A stretch of 56,945 nt of DNA from Oligoflexia bacterium (GTDB lineage Bacteria > Bdellovibrionota > UBA1018), in assembly GCA_023701205.1 (NCBI GenBank), contig JAMPXJ010000030.1, forward strand, positions 1-56,945. The letters run 5' to 3'. A program made the translations under genes and the position numbers. The notes below the pieces were generated by a model that saw only the letters and a program-made list of their open reading frames with translations, was not told the origin of the DNA and did not search any database. Shown piece after piece: positions 25,403 through 35,061 of this stretch (position 1 is the first letter of the stretch; each line of letters opens with the position of its first letter).

Positions 25403-27325
25403 ATGAAAACCCATCTTTTTTCTTTCGCACTGCTCGGCTTCGGTCTCTCCTGGATCGCCATCCAGCCCTACGGCGCGGAGAGCTCCCGCTTCGGGATCCG
25501 GATCGCGGCCGAGAATGTGGCCCAGACGCAGCGGGAGTCCGTCTCGCGCTTCGCTCAGGCCGCAAGCGACCTCCTGCCTCCCAGCATGAAAGAAAAGCTG
25601 GGCCGCAGGATCCAGCTCAGATTCGAGTCCCTGGACGTGAAAGGGACTCTGGAGAGCGTCTGCGAGAACGCCGAGAGCTCATTCATCGCGGGCTACGTGC
25701 ACTCCCGCAATCGCGACCAGATCGTCCTGAACTCCGCGCTGCTCAACCCCATCCAGCAAGGCGAACGCGGCGCGAAGCGCCTGAGCTGCAAGCATGGGGA
25801 TCTTTACCGCCAGACCCTGGCCAGCGCGCTGCATGAGTTCGCTCACCTCTACGACTCCGAGCCGGAGCTCAGCTTCGAAGAGCGCGCCGAGCTGCAAAGC
25901 TGCCCTTCATTTCAAGAAACGGAAGTCAGCCCACGCTGCAAGTACCTTCAGAGTCTGCGCTCGCGTGTTTCCGATAGGCGTGAATTCCTCTCCCTGGGCG
26001 ATTGGACGTCCGAGCATATCCTGAAGAACACCCAGCTTCGCAGAAGACTCGAGAATTACGAAACCACGAGCCCCTCGGAGTATTTCGCGGTCAACTTCGA
26101 ATATTTTCTCCTCGATCCAGAATATCAATGCCGCAGGCCGGCGCTCAATGAGTTCCTGGTCTCCCATTTCGGGTATCGGCCGTTTCCCCGGCGCGACTGC
26201 GGCGCATCGAGCCGCGTCCTGCTGTCGAACCCCGAAGGCAAGCCCGTGGCGCTGGATCTGGATCGGATCTACCAGGTTCATTACCTGATCGCCGGTCCCG
26301 GTGATGACCTGGCGAGTCGCTGGGGGCATTCCATGCTCCGGTTCGTCATGTGCGGCAAGAAGCGCCAGGCGGTCTCCGCCGACTGCCTTTTGGACATCGA
26401 TGACCATGTGGTCGTGAGCTTCCGCGCGAACGTCGATGAGTTCATCACGAGCCATCTCAAGGGCCTGACGGGGAAATACCCTTCCCAGGTTTATTTCCTG
26501 AGCTTCCTGGCGGTGCTGAGCGAGTACACCAAGAAGGAGTCCCGCGACCTTCGCAGCATCCCGCTGAATCTGAGCAGGGACCAGATCCAAAGGCTCATTT
26601 CCAAGACGATCGAGGCCTACTGGTCTTACGCTGGAAAATACTATTTCGTATCCAACAACTGCGCCGCGGAGACCCGAGACCTCATCGGAGCCGCCCTGGA
26701 GGATGGGCACCCTTACCGCTTCGAAATCCCGGCGGTCACGCCTAATCAGCTGTTCTCCGCCTTGTCGCGGTCCGGGCTCATGGACCTGAGCCGGGTCCTG
26801 CATTACAACGGCACTCATAAGAATGATCTGCAGGAGGCTTTCGACAGCCTAAAGGCCCGGTACCCCATGCCATCGTCGGACCTCGATGGCTATCTGAAGA
26901 AGTCGGATGGCCAGGAACGCGGCCGCGCGATGCGTGCGGCGGCCGGATCCAAGAAGGATCTTGCCGGGTTCTTCCTCCTCGAGAGTCAGGTTGACATCCT
27001 CAACAAGGACGCGATCAAGCGCGCGATCGCCCGGTTCGTCGAGCAAGGCGGCGAAAAAGGTTCCATCGCGGGTCAGCTGACCCGCCGCTGGATGAGCTTC
27101 TCCGAGAAGACGGGTCCCTGGAATCTCACGCCCGACCGCCGGTACGGCGTTCCGCTCGAAGGGGCTGACCCCGCCCGCTACCAGGAAGCCGTGAAGGACC
27201 TGGATCGCCTCGAAGAGGAGATGAATCAGGCCTTTGCGGGTCCCTTGAAGGAGCTCTTTCAAGAGAGCGGGGACATCGACGTAAATCTGGAATTCCTTTT
27301 GAGAAAAATCCTGTTGGAGAGATGA
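25403..27325 (+). CDS. Secreted HExxH metalloprotease-like protein fused to DUF4105
   Basis: A 640-residue precursor with a signal peptide. The first half contains HEFAHLYD, a zincin motif, and 80-90 residues later a conserved SEYFAVNFEYFLLD segment that may supply the third ligand. The second half is a DUF4105 domain with WGHSMLR and SNNCAAETRDLI, whose His and Cys are thought to form a papain-like site. Both halves would act outside the cytoplasm, perhaps on envelope proteins (inference). It overlaps the hydrolase gene by 4 nt. Confidence 0.8.
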   Translation: MKTHLFSFALLGFGLSWIAIQPYGAESSRFGIRIAAENVAQTQRESVSRFAQAASDLLPPSMKEKLGRRIQLRFESLDVKGTLESVCENAESSFIAGYVHSRNRDQIVLNSALLNPIQQGERGAKRLSCKHGDLYRQTLASALHEFAHLYDSEPELSFEERAELQSCPSFQETEVSPRCKYLQSLRSRVSDRREFLSLGDWTSEHILKNTQLRRRLENYETTSPSEYFAVNFEYFLLDPEYQCRRPALNEFLVSHFGYRPFPRRDCGASSRVLLSNPEGKPVALDLDRIYQVHYLIAGPGDDLASRWGHSMLRFVMCGKKRQAVSADCLLDIDDHVVVSFRANVDEFITSHLKGLTGKYPSQVYFLSFLAVLSEYTKKESRDLRSIPLNLSRDQIQRLISKTIEAYWSYAGKYYFVSNNCAAETRDLIGAALEDGHPYRFEIPAVTPNQLFSALSRSGLMDLSRVLHYNGTHKNDLQEAFDSLKARYPMPSSDLDGYLKKSDGQERGRAMRAAAGSKKDLAGFFLLESQVDILNKDAIKRAIARFVEQGGEKGSIAGQLTRRWMSFSEKTGPWNLTPDRRYGVPLEGADPARYQEAVKDLDRLEEEMNQAFAGPLKELFQESGDIDVNLEFLLRKILLER

Positions 27326-28347
27326 AAATGAAAAACCCGCTCTGGACCGCATTGGGCTTATGTATCGCGCTTCCCTTCGCGCTTCGGGCAGGCGAGTCGG
27401 TTCCGTCGGCCACTCTCGATGAGTCGGGAGTTGCGGCTTTCGAGGAATCGGTGAGCACCATCGAGATCGTCGCTCGGGAGAAGGCGCGGAGAATCACCCA
27501 TCCCAAGCATCTGCCTCGCCTCTATCATCACGGCGCGAAGACCCGCTACGTGGTCCTCTTCACTCATGGCACCTTCGAATCCCCTCATTACTCGCAAGGC
27601 CTCGCCGAAGCGTTTTATGAGCAGGGTATGAACGTCTACAGCATCCTGCTTCCCGGTCATTGGGAAAACCCCATGAGACGGATGGACAAGATCAAATACA
27701 AGGACTGGGTGAACGAGCTCGAGGAGTCCATCGAGGACGCGCGCGGGCTGGGCGACGAGCTGATCCTGGCAGGCTACTCCCTCGGAGGCCTCCTCTCGGT
27801 CAAGTACCATCTGGATCACCCGGGTCGGGTGAAGGGCCTTTTCCTCTTCGCCCCGGCGCTGCAGATGACCTTCGGAGCTTCGTTTGCGAGCGGAGTCGGC
27901 TCGCTCTTCTCGGTCTCGGGAAATGCCTTCGTCGGCAAGGAGGACGGAATCGACAAAGCTTATGTGTCCGCGAGCGCCGGGATGCAGGTAAGCGCGCTGG
28001 CCAACGACCTCCTCGACAAGCACGGGCCGCCCCGCGATTTCGCTCCGGATGCCCAGACGATCGATCTCACCAGCGCCCGCAAGGAGCTTTACGCGAAGAT
28101 CGAGATTCCCACCTTCATCCTGTATTCGGATTCAGACGAGGCGGTCGCCTCAGGTGAAGTCGAGCGCTTCGCGGAAAGCGTGCGTGGCCCGAAAGCAGTG
28201 ATTCACTATCCGAGCTCGATGAACCTGAGGCATGGTGCAGTCGTGAAAAGCGCGAAGGATGTCTATGCGTTCGCGCCCGGCTTTTACAATTACGGCTTCG
28301 ATCAGATCAGGTACGCGATCGCGAAATTCCTGAATCGGAACTTCTGA
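27322..28347 (+). CDS. Secreted alpha/beta hydrolase
   Basis: A 341-residue precursor with a signal peptide (cleavage near LRAGES). The nucleophile elbow GYSLGG, the acid region YSDSDEAVA and the catalytic His in NLRHGAVV make a complete triad. The oxyanion region is FTHGTFES. It is closest in style to monoglyceride-lipase/carboxylesterase families. Its ATG overlaps the DUF4105 gene stop (ATGA), so the two exported enzymes are co-translated. It converges on pyruvate kinase. Confidence 0.85.
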   Translation: MKMKNPLWTALGLCIALPFALRAGESVPSATLDESGVAAFEESVSTIEIVAREKARRITHPKHLPRLYHHGAKTRYVVLFTHGTFESPHYSQGLAEAFYEQGMNVYSILLPGHWENPMRRMDKIKYKDWVNELEESIEDARGLGDELILAGYSLGGLLSVKYHLDHPGRVKGLFLFAPALQMTFGASFASGVGSLFSVSGNAFVGKEDGIDKAYVSASAGMQVSALANDLLDKHGPPRDFAPDAQTIDLTSARKELYAKIEIPTFILYSDSDEAVASGEVERFAESVRGPKAVIHYPSSMNLRHGAVVKSAKDVYAFAPGFYNYGFDQIRYAIAKFLNRNF

Positions 28348-28355
28348 GCCGCTCC

Positions 28356-29840
28356 TCAGGACGGCCGAGCCCGACGCCCCACGCGCGGGCTGATCCGGTG
28401 GACCTTCACCATGTTCGTGGTCCCGCGCCGGAGCGTGGGCACCCCGGCCGTGATGACGACCAGGTCCTCGGGCTCGGCCCAGCCCTGCGACTGCAGCGCG
28501 GACTCGACCATGGCGAAAAGATCGTCCGTCGCGCCGACCTTCGGCACGAGCACGCCGCGCACGCCCCAGGTGAGCGAGAGCCTTCGCAGCACCGATTCGT
28601 TGTCCATGATGGCTACGATCGGCGTCTCGGGTCGGTAGCGCGAGAGGGTGCGCGCTGCGGAGCCGGTGTGGGTGATGCAAGCGATGGCGACCGCGCCGAC
28701 GTGGCGGGCGATCATCGAGGCGCTGTGCTCGATCGCGTCCACCGTGGAGCCCGGCATCGGGAGGATCTCCGCGCGCGTGGAGTTGAGCTCGCGTGAGCGC
28801 TCGGCCTCGACCGCGATCCGCGACATCGTGCGCACGGCCTCGGCGGGGTACTTGCCCGAGGCCGTCTCGCCCGAGAGCATGATGGCGTCGGTGCCGTCGA
28901 AGACCGCGTTGGCCACGTCGCTGGCCTCGGCGCGCGTGGGAGTGGGGGAGCTGATCATCGACTCGAGCATCTGGGTCGCCGTGATGACCGGCACTCCGAG
29001 CTCGTTGCAGGCGAGGATGAGGCGCTTCTGGACGATGGGCACGCGTTCGGCGCCGATCTCGACGGCCATATCGCCGCGCGCGACGAGCAGGCCGTCGGTG
29101 ACCTCCACGATCGAATCATGGTACTCGACCGCCTCCTCGCGCTCGATCTTGGCCACGACGAGCGGCGGGGCGCTCGTGATTTTGCGCATGATCTCCTTGA
29201 GCTTGGTGATGTCCTCGGACGTGCGCACGAAGGAGAGCGCCACGGCGTCGACGCCCTGGGAGATCCCGAATTTCAGGTCCGCGATGTCCTTCTCGGTGAG
29301 GCAGGGTATCGAAAGCGGGGTGCCGGGGAAGTTCATGCCCTTGTGATCGGTGAGCTTTCCAGCGACCTCCACCTCGATGACGATCTCTGGCGGGGAGACC
29401 TGGACGGCGCGCGCGGCGATCTTGCCGTCATCGAAGAGGATGCGCGCGCCTTTCTGGGTGTCCATCGCGACGGACATCGCGATCTCGGCCGAGATCGGCA
29501 CCAGGATCTTGCCGCGGGTGGAGGTCTTGGGCGTGGCGCCCTCGGGAAAAAGGAGCGCGGTGTCGCCGGACTTGAGCTCGATGCCGCCTTTAGGAAGCAC
29601 TCCGACGCGGATCTTCGGGCCCTGCAGATCCTGCATGATTCCGATCGTCCTCTGGGTGCGGCGGGCCGCTTCGCGAACCGAGGCGATCAGACCGGCGTGA
29701 AATTCGTGCGTTCCGTGGCTGAAGTTGAGGCGCGCCACGTCGAGGCCTTCTTCGACCAGGGCCTGGATCCGCTCCGTCGTCGAGGAGGAGGGGCCCAGGG
29801 TGCAGACGATCTTAACCTTTCTTCTGGATGAGGAGGGCAT
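28356..29840 (-). CDS. pyk: Pyruvate kinase
   Basis: It converts phosphoenolpyruvate and ADP to pyruvate and ATP. At 494 residues it has the usual length. Signature parts are KIVCTLGPSS at the N-terminus, the barrel motif ARLNFSHG, the active-site segment VVAKIEREEAVE, and the ARGDMAVEIG and SGETASGKYP motifs. The C-terminal domain is present but short. The start overlaps the end of the coiled-coil gene by 29 nt, so the two are transcribed together. Confidence 0.97.
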   Translation of the reverse strand: MPSSSRRKVKIVCTLGPSSSTTERIQALVEEGLDVARLNFSHGTHEFHAGLIASVREAARRTQRTIGIMQDLQGPKIRVGVLPKGGIELKSGDTALLFPEGATPKTSTRGKILVPISAEIAMSVAMDTQKGARILFDDGKIAARAVQVSPPEIVIEVEVAGKLTDHKGMNFPGTPLSIPCLTEKDIADLKFGISQGVDAVALSFVRTSEDITKLKEIMRKITSAPPLVVAKIEREEAVEYHDSIVEVTDGLLVARGDMAVEIGAERVPIVQKRLILACNELGVPVITATQMLESMISSPTPTRAEASDVANAVFDGTDAIMLSGETASGKYPAEAVRTMSRIAVEAERSRELNSTRAEILPMPGSTVDAIEHSASMIARHVGAVAIACITHTGSAARTLSRYRPETPIVAIMDNESVLRRLSLTWGVRGVLVPKVGATDDLFAMVESALQSQGWAEPEDLVVITAGVPTLRRGTTNMVKVHRISPRVGRRARPS

Positions 29841-31860
29841 TGGAGCGTTTCACCTTTTCAAGCTGTTCTTCGTAGTTTTCCGTCAAGTAACGCTCGCGTT
29901 CCTTGTGCTGCTGCTCGACCTGTGCCAACTTCTGCTCCGCGGTGCGTCTTTGCTCGTCGAGCGCGTTCTTCGAGCGCCTCTCCATCTCGCGTACCTGGAG
30001 GTGCGCCTCCTCCTTGATCTCATCGATCCGGGTCTCGTACTCGAGTTTCTGGTCGGCGAGCTTCTTGTTGTAGTCGCGGATCAGGTCGTTCTGCTTGGCG
30101 GCGAATTCGCGCTGCATGAGCTTGGTCTCGAACTCGTGTTCCTGTCGCAAGGACAGCTGCTTATGGGCGGCGTCCGACCGTTGGGACTGGAACACGTCTT
30201 CGTACTCGCGGCGGAGCCGCTGCAGCATCGACGAGTAGCTGCGGTTGAGGTTCTCCGACTGGCGCGCGGCCTCGAACTCCTTGTTGCGGAGCGCCTCGTT
30301 CTTGAGCATCTCCACGTCCTGCACGTGCGCGACGAACCGGCTTTGCTCGGCCGCCTGCTCCGTGGCGAACTGCTTTTGCATCCGGGTGGTCACGAGCTCC
30401 TTGTCGCGAACGACATCGGTCACGCGGCCGGCATATTCCTTCTGCATGCTGTCCGTGGAATTCTGGTTGCGCTCCCGCTCGGAGGCCAGGGTTTTCTCGT
30501 ATTCCCGGGTCACCGACTTGCGGATCGCGGCCTCGGCGGCCGGGGAGACGATGCTCGTGTCGCCCGAGGTCGAGCGCGTGGCGATCCCTTTCTGCAGCGT
30601 CTTGATGCGCTCCTGGTCGGCGAGGCGCTGGCGCTCGATCGTCTGCTGATAAGCCTTGGCCTGCTCCTTGAGCGCTTTGTCGCGCTGGACGTTGGCCTCG
30701 TGCAGCTGGGTCTCCATCGTCTGGCGCGAGGCCTCGCGGTCGCGCTTCTGCTCGAGCTCCATCTGCTTGCGGTCGCGGATGAGCGTTGATTCAAGCTCCT
30801 TCTTGTCGGCGTGGTTTTCGCGGTTCACCCGCGTGATGAGATCGGTGAAATAGGCGTCCTTCTCGCGCAGGACCTCCTTGCCCAGGTTGGCGAAGTACTT
30901 CTCGTCGGCTTTGGACTGGTCCTTCTGGCGATCGAGCTGCCGGCTGAAATCCTCGTTCGCGGACCTGAGCTTGGCGCGCCACTCGGAATCGTACTCCGCC
31001 ACCGCGTCGAGCGTGCCCTGGCCCTTTTCCTTCTGATAGCGTTTTTGGGTCTCGCCGAGCTCGTTGAGCTGGCCGCGCAGCTGCGCGGTCTCCTGCTGGC
31101 GGCTCTCGGCGAGGGTCCGGGTGCCGTCTTTCATCTTCTCGGAGTAGGCGTGCTCGAGGTCCCCAAGCCGCGACTCGTTGGTTTGCTGGGCCGTCTCGAG
31201 CTTGCGTTCATAGTTGCGTCGTTCCTGGTTGAGCGCGTTCTGCATCATCCGGCGCTCGGTCTGGAGCTCCTCCTGATGCGCGCGGATCATCTCGTGATAT
31301 TTCTTCTCGGCCTCGTCCTTGAAGTGGGCGTACTCGTTCACCTGGCCCTGGTAGGCGGTGGAGTAGGTCTGTTGCGCGGAATCCCTTGCCGCGCGCACGC
31401 TGCGTTCGAGCTTCGCGTCGTATTCTTCCCGGGCGTCCTCGAGCCGTTGCTCATGGCGTTGCTCGGATGCGCTCAGATCGAGCCGGTCCTTGCGACGCTG
31501 CTCCTCGGAGGCGCGCTGGAGCTCGTCGAACTGCCCTTTGAGCGCGTCGGCCTCGAGCCCGTTGTAGCGCCCGAACTTGTCATAGGTCTGGGCCTTGATC
31601 TTGTCGATCTCGTTCTTGGCGTAGAGGCGGTCCTGCTCGATCGTCTCATTGGCGTTGCGACGGATGTTCTCGACGGTCTCGTCGGTTTCCTCGCGGTACT
31701 TCGCGAGGGACGCCTGATGCGCCTCCTCGAGCTTGCGGGCCTGCTCCGCTTGCCGTTCTCGGGAGCGCCGCGATTCGGCTTGCAGCTCCTCCTCGAGCTC
31801 GTTCAGGGTTTTCTGGTAATACTGATAGCCGCCATCCGACGGGGGGGTCACGCTAGGCAT
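29812..31860 (-). CDS. Large cytoplasmic coiled-coil protein
   Basis: A 682-residue protein made almost entirely of charged heptad repeats rich in Glu, Gln, Arg and Lys, with a break near residues 420-445 (SGDTSIVSPAAE). It has no signal peptide, membrane segment or enzymatic motif. It could form filaments or act as a long spacer. Bdellovibrio has a filament-forming coiled-coil protein (Ccp), but homology cannot be judged by eye. It overlaps pyk by 29 nt. The two envelope genes upstream on the same strand start a separate group beyond a 109-bp gap. Confidence 0.8.
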   Translation of the reverse strand: MPSVTPPSDGGYQYYQKTLNELEEELQAESRRSRERQAEQARKLEEAHQASLAKYREETDETVENIRRNANETIEQDRLYAKNEIDKIKAQTYDKFGRYNGLEADALKGQFDELQRASEEQRRKDRLDLSASEQRHEQRLEDAREEYDAKLERSVRAARDSAQQTYSTAYQGQVNEYAHFKDEAEKKYHEMIRAHQEELQTERRMMQNALNQERRNYERKLETAQQTNESRLGDLEHAYSEKMKDGTRTLAESRQQETAQLRGQLNELGETQKRYQKEKGQGTLDAVAEYDSEWRAKLRSANEDFSRQLDRQKDQSKADEKYFANLGKEVLREKDAYFTDLITRVNRENHADKKELESTLIRDRKQMELEQKRDREASRQTMETQLHEANVQRDKALKEQAKAYQQTIERQRLADQERIKTLQKGIATRSTSGDTSIVSPAAEAAIRKSVTREYEKTLASERERNQNSTDSMQKEYAGRVTDVVRDKELVTTRMQKQFATEQAAEQSRFVAHVQDVEMLKNEALRNKEFEAARQSENLNRSYSSMLQRLRREYEDVFQSQRSDAAHKQLSLRQEHEFETKLMQREFAAKQNDLIRDYNKKLADQKLEYETRIDEIKEEAHLQVREMERRSKNALDEQRRTAEQKLAQVEQQHKERERYLTENYEEQLEKVKRSNALLIQKKG

Positions 31861-31969
31861 TCCGTTGCCTCCGGTTTCGTTCTCGGCGTTCCTGCCGATC
31901 CCTCCATTGTAGCAGGAAATCCCGAACGAATAAGATGGGAAATTCTTGCCGGGCCGAGCCGGCGGAGCG

Positions 31970-32521
31970 CTACTCGAACTTCGTTTCCTCGAGGGACTTC
32001 TGGATACGCTCCTCCTCCAGCCTGGCCAGCCGCATTCGGATGGTGATGATCCGGCCGATCCGGTAGAGCAGGGTGTTTTCCTCGATCGAATCGGTCTCGA
32101 TCGGACGCCAGCCTTCGAGGACGTCGCGCTGCACGAGCTGATCCTTCTGGATCGTGACCTTCACGGCGGGATGACCGTTGTAAAACGAGCTCTTCGAAAC
32201 GGTGACCTTCAGCCTGTACTTCGTGGCGAGGAACGCATTGGCTCCTCCGAAGGATTCGGCGAAATTCTTCTGCTCGGTATTATCCGTCCAGCGGGTCTGG
32301 ATGAAACCGCCCTCGGGGTTCGTCACGTCGGGGACGTTGCTCTTGAGCGCCTCCTTCACGGAGGACCAGGCGGTGTTGTAATCCGTCAGGAAGATCCGGC
32401 TGAAGACCTGGTGGGTGTCCTGGCCGAGGCTACGGCGATAGGTGGTTGAGCAGCCGCTCGCCGAGAGTGTCACGAGGGCGAGTGCGGCAATCGGGAGGAT
32501 CAGGAGCCGGAAAGGGCGCAT
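31970..32521 (-). CDS. Lipoprotein, possibly BamC/NlpB-like
   Basis: A 183-residue precursor. ATG 32521 places the signal peptide (LLILPIAALALVTLSASGC) at the start; the frame extends further but only into the upstream gene. The lipobox is SASGC. The segment DYNTAWSSVKEAL with a later GGFIQTRW resembles BamC-type repeat domains, but the similarity is by impression only. It ends in a helical, charged tail. It follows the exported beta-sandwich protein by 43 nt. Confidence 0.72.
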   Translation of the reverse strand: MRPFRLLILPIAALALVTLSASGCSTTYRRSLGQDTHQVFSRIFLTDYNTAWSSVKEALKSNVPDVTNPEGGFIQTRWTDNTEQKNFAESFGGANAFLATKYRLKVTVSKSSFYNGHPAVKVTIQKDQLVQRDVLEGWRPIETDSIEENTLLYRIGRIITIRMRLARLEEERIQKSLEETKFE

Positions 32522-32564
32522 CTTCCCCTGATTGTCCTCCGAGAACCGCGGACGCGCAAGCAGC

Positions 32565-34007
32565 TCAGTGAGCGCTCGCCTTGATCTCGGCCGTGGCACG
32601 CGTGAAGCGTCGAAGGCCCTGGATCAGGGTCCCGGCTTCGATCCGGCTCTCGTCGAGGGCGCTGCCGAACTCCAGCTCCAGAAGCGAATAAGAACGGACA
32701 GGCGCGCCAAGCAGCGCGGAGTCAGGCACGAGCTGGGTCTCTCCGGCCGCGGGCAGGACATACACCGTCCAAAGCGGGTAGCTCCGCTCCGCCGACTCGC
32801 GCCCGAGCTGAGTGACGGTGACTCCTTCGAAGATCACCGAACGGATCCGGCCCTCCGAAGCCGCGAGCGGAAGGGAGGCGGGTAATCCTGCGGAATCGGG
32901 CAGCTCCGTGACCTCCAGGAAGTCGCCGGGCCGTACGTCTTCGCCGGCTTCGGCGCTTATGATGCCCGAGAGCCGGCGTTGGTTGGCCGAAAGCGCGGTG
33001 GTCAGCACCCGTCGGTCGCGCGCGGTCGCGCCGGGCGCCGAGCGCAGCGCGATGGGATTAGCCGTCGTCCCATCGAGCGTGATCGGGGCCTTGACGTCCG
33101 TGGGAACCAGAAGCTCCCCGCTGCCATCGGGATCCGTCAGCGCGGTTACGACGACGTCGGCGGGAAAAGGCGGCCGGCTCGCGTTCACGCGATGCGCGGG
33201 CACGAGCTCCTGATTGCCTTCGAGCTCGAGGCTCGTGTTCCCTTCGGGCGTGAAAGGCGCGGAAAACCCGAGTCGCGTGAAGCGGATCTTGTTCAGGACC
33301 GACGCGGGGATCTGCTTGGCATTTCCGAGCGAAAGCAGGTCGCCCGAGTCGATCGCGCCCTGGGTCGCGGCCAGCAGCGTGCGGACCTCCGGCTCGAGCA
33401 GCAGGCGGTAGCTCGTTTTTTTAACCCGGATCCGGCCGATTCCGATCGGGATGGATTGCTGGGGCAGGACCAGGTTGGAGGGAATGGAGCGGGGACCGAG
33501 GATATCGATCGTGTCGCGCAAAGGGGAAAGCATCGAGCCGACGCCGAAGCCGAGCAGGTCAGTCGGCTGGAGCGCCCGCAGGACGAGTCCGATGGAAACC
33601 GGCTTTCCAAGCGGGTTACGCCTCGACAGCCGGGGAGGGACCCAGCCCGAGACGTTGCCCTGCGCCAGGACCTGAGGTGCGCTCGTCGCGAGTGGCTCGA
33701 GCTCGATCTCCACCCGTGCGGGCCTCACGCCGGCCAGGGTCAGGGTCACGTAACCGGGTTTGGAGACGGTCACGGAGAAAAGGCCACGTGGCGCCTCGGT
33801 GAGAGTGACCGCCGCATCGTCAAGCGGTTGACGGCTTCGGGCGTCCCGGACCTCGATTCGCGGGTGTGACAGCGAAGCGTCGCTAGTCACGCTGAAGCCG
33901 AGATTGCTGCTTCCGGCGCGCGCTTCGGGCAGGAGGCCGAGGGCCCCGAAAAAAAGAAATGCCGTTGGAAGCGCCAGGATCACCATCGTATTTTTGGCCA
34001 GGATCAT
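32565..34007 (-). CDS. Secreted protein with carboxypeptidase-regulatory-like domain
   Basis: A 480-residue precursor with a signal peptide (VILALPTAFLFFGALGLLPEARA). Residues of about 45-105 (IEVRDARSRQPLDDAAVTLTE...FSVTVSKPGYVTLTL) form a CarboxypepD_reg-like or PEGA-like beta sandwich. The rest is beta-rich with many Pro/Gly and no cysteines in the mature part. A surface or periplasmic scaffold role is likely. The first ATG at 34007 lacks a clear ribosome-binding site; an ATG at 33986 is an alternative. It is divergent from kdsD. Confidence 0.7.
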   Translation of the reverse strand: MILAKNTMVILALPTAFLFFGALGLLPEARAGSSNLGFSVTSDASLSHPRIEVRDARSRQPLDDAAVTLTEAPRGLFSVTVSKPGYVTLTLAGVRPARVEIELEPLATSAPQVLAQGNVSGWVPPRLSRRNPLGKPVSIGLVLRALQPTDLLGFGVGSMLSPLRDTIDILGPRSIPSNLVLPQQSIPIGIGRIRVKKTSYRLLLEPEVRTLLAATQGAIDSGDLLSLGNAKQIPASVLNKIRFTRLGFSAPFTPEGNTSLELEGNQELVPAHRVNASRPPFPADVVVTALTDPDGSGELLVPTDVKAPITLDGTTANPIALRSAPGATARDRRVLTTALSANQRRLSGIISAEAGEDVRPGDFLEVTELPDSAGLPASLPLAASEGRIRSVIFEGVTVTQLGRESAERSYPLWTVYVLPAAGETQLVPDSALLGAPVRSYSLLELEFGSALDESRIEAGTLIQGLRRFTRATAEIKASAH

Positions 34008-34074
34008 AGCGATCAGCCTATAGAATCCCGTTGCGAATTGTCAACGCGCCGTGCACAAAGGAGGCATGCGGGAT

Positions 34075-35061
34075 ATGGTCGAAGATGTCGTGCGCGTGCT
34101 CGAGCTCGAAGGTCAGGCGGTCTTGCGTTGCGCGGAGCGCTTGCGCGCGAACCCGGAGGCGGCGGCGGCGATCCGCAAGGCGATCGGTTTTCTGCAGGCC
34201 GCGCTGGAAAATGGCGGCAAGATCATCGTCACCGGCGTCGGAAAATCCGGCAAGGTCGGCCAGAAGATCGCGGCGACTCTTTCGAGCACCGGGAGCCTCG
34301 CGGTCTTTCTTCATCCCACCGAAGGCATCCACGGGGACCTGGGCGTGGTGCAATCCCACGACGCGGTGCTGGCGTTGAGCTACACGGGGAATACCGAAGA
34401 GCTCGTGCGGCTGCTCCCGTCGCTGAAGAGTCTTCGCGTCCCGGTGATCGGCATCGGCGGGAATTCCCAGTCCAAGCTCGCGCGCCAGTGCGACGTGTGG
34501 CTCGACGGCGAGGTCGAGCAGGAGGCCTGCCCTCATAATCTCGCGCCGACCTCGAGCACGACGCTCGCCTTGGCTCTCGGCGACGCGCTCGCGGTGGCGC
34601 TCATGCAGCTCCGAGGCTTTGACGCGAAATCCTTCGCGCAGAACCATCCGGGAGGCTCCCTGGGCAATCGCCTGACGCTGCGGCTGACGGAGCTGATGCA
34701 TACGGATCTTCCGATCATCGGCCCGGGGGCATCGATGGACGAGGTGGTGGTCGTGATGACACGCCGGATGCTGGGCGCGGTACTCGTGACCGAAGGCGGC
34801 GCTCCCAAGGCGCGCCTGCTCGGGATCATCACCGATGGCGATCTGCGCCGCGCCCTGAGGCACAAGGAGAGGTTTTTCGCCCTGACCGCGGAGCTGGTCA
34901 TGACGCGGCAGCCGGTTTCGGCCTCTCCCGGGATGCTCGCGCGCGCGGCGCTTGATCTCATGGAAAACCGCCCCAGCCAGATCAGCGAGCTTCCGGTCGT
35001 GGACGAAGAGGGCAATATCCAGGGTTTGGTGCGGCTGCATGACCTCGTCGGATCTTTCTGA
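34075..35061 (+). CDS. kdsD: Arabinose-5-phosphate isomerase
   Basis: It converts ribulose-5-phosphate to arabinose-5-phosphate, the first step of KDO synthesis for lipopolysaccharide. The SIS domain (about 1-200) has TGVGKSGKVGQKIAATLSSTG, and two CBS repeats follow. ATG 34075 gives 328 residues, the same as E. coli KdsD, and lies 10 nt after AAGGAGG; ATG 34066 and GTG 34051 are also in frame but too close to or before that site. Its stop overlaps the next small gene by 23 nt. Confidence 0.95.
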   Translation: MVEDVVRVLELEGQAVLRCAERLRANPEAAAAIRKAIGFLQAALENGGKIIVTGVGKSGKVGQKIAATLSSTGSLAVFLHPTEGIHGDLGVVQSHDAVLALSYTGNTEELVRLLPSLKSLRVPVIGIGGNSQSKLARQCDVWLDGEVEQEACPHNLAPTSSTTLALALGDALAVALMQLRGFDAKSFAQNHPGGSLGNRLTLRLTELMHTDLPIIGPGASMDEVVVVMTRRMLGAVLVTEGGAPKARLLGIITDGDLRRALRHKERFFALTAELVMTRQPVSASPGMLARAALDLMENRPSQISELPVVDEEGNIQGLVRLHDLVGSF

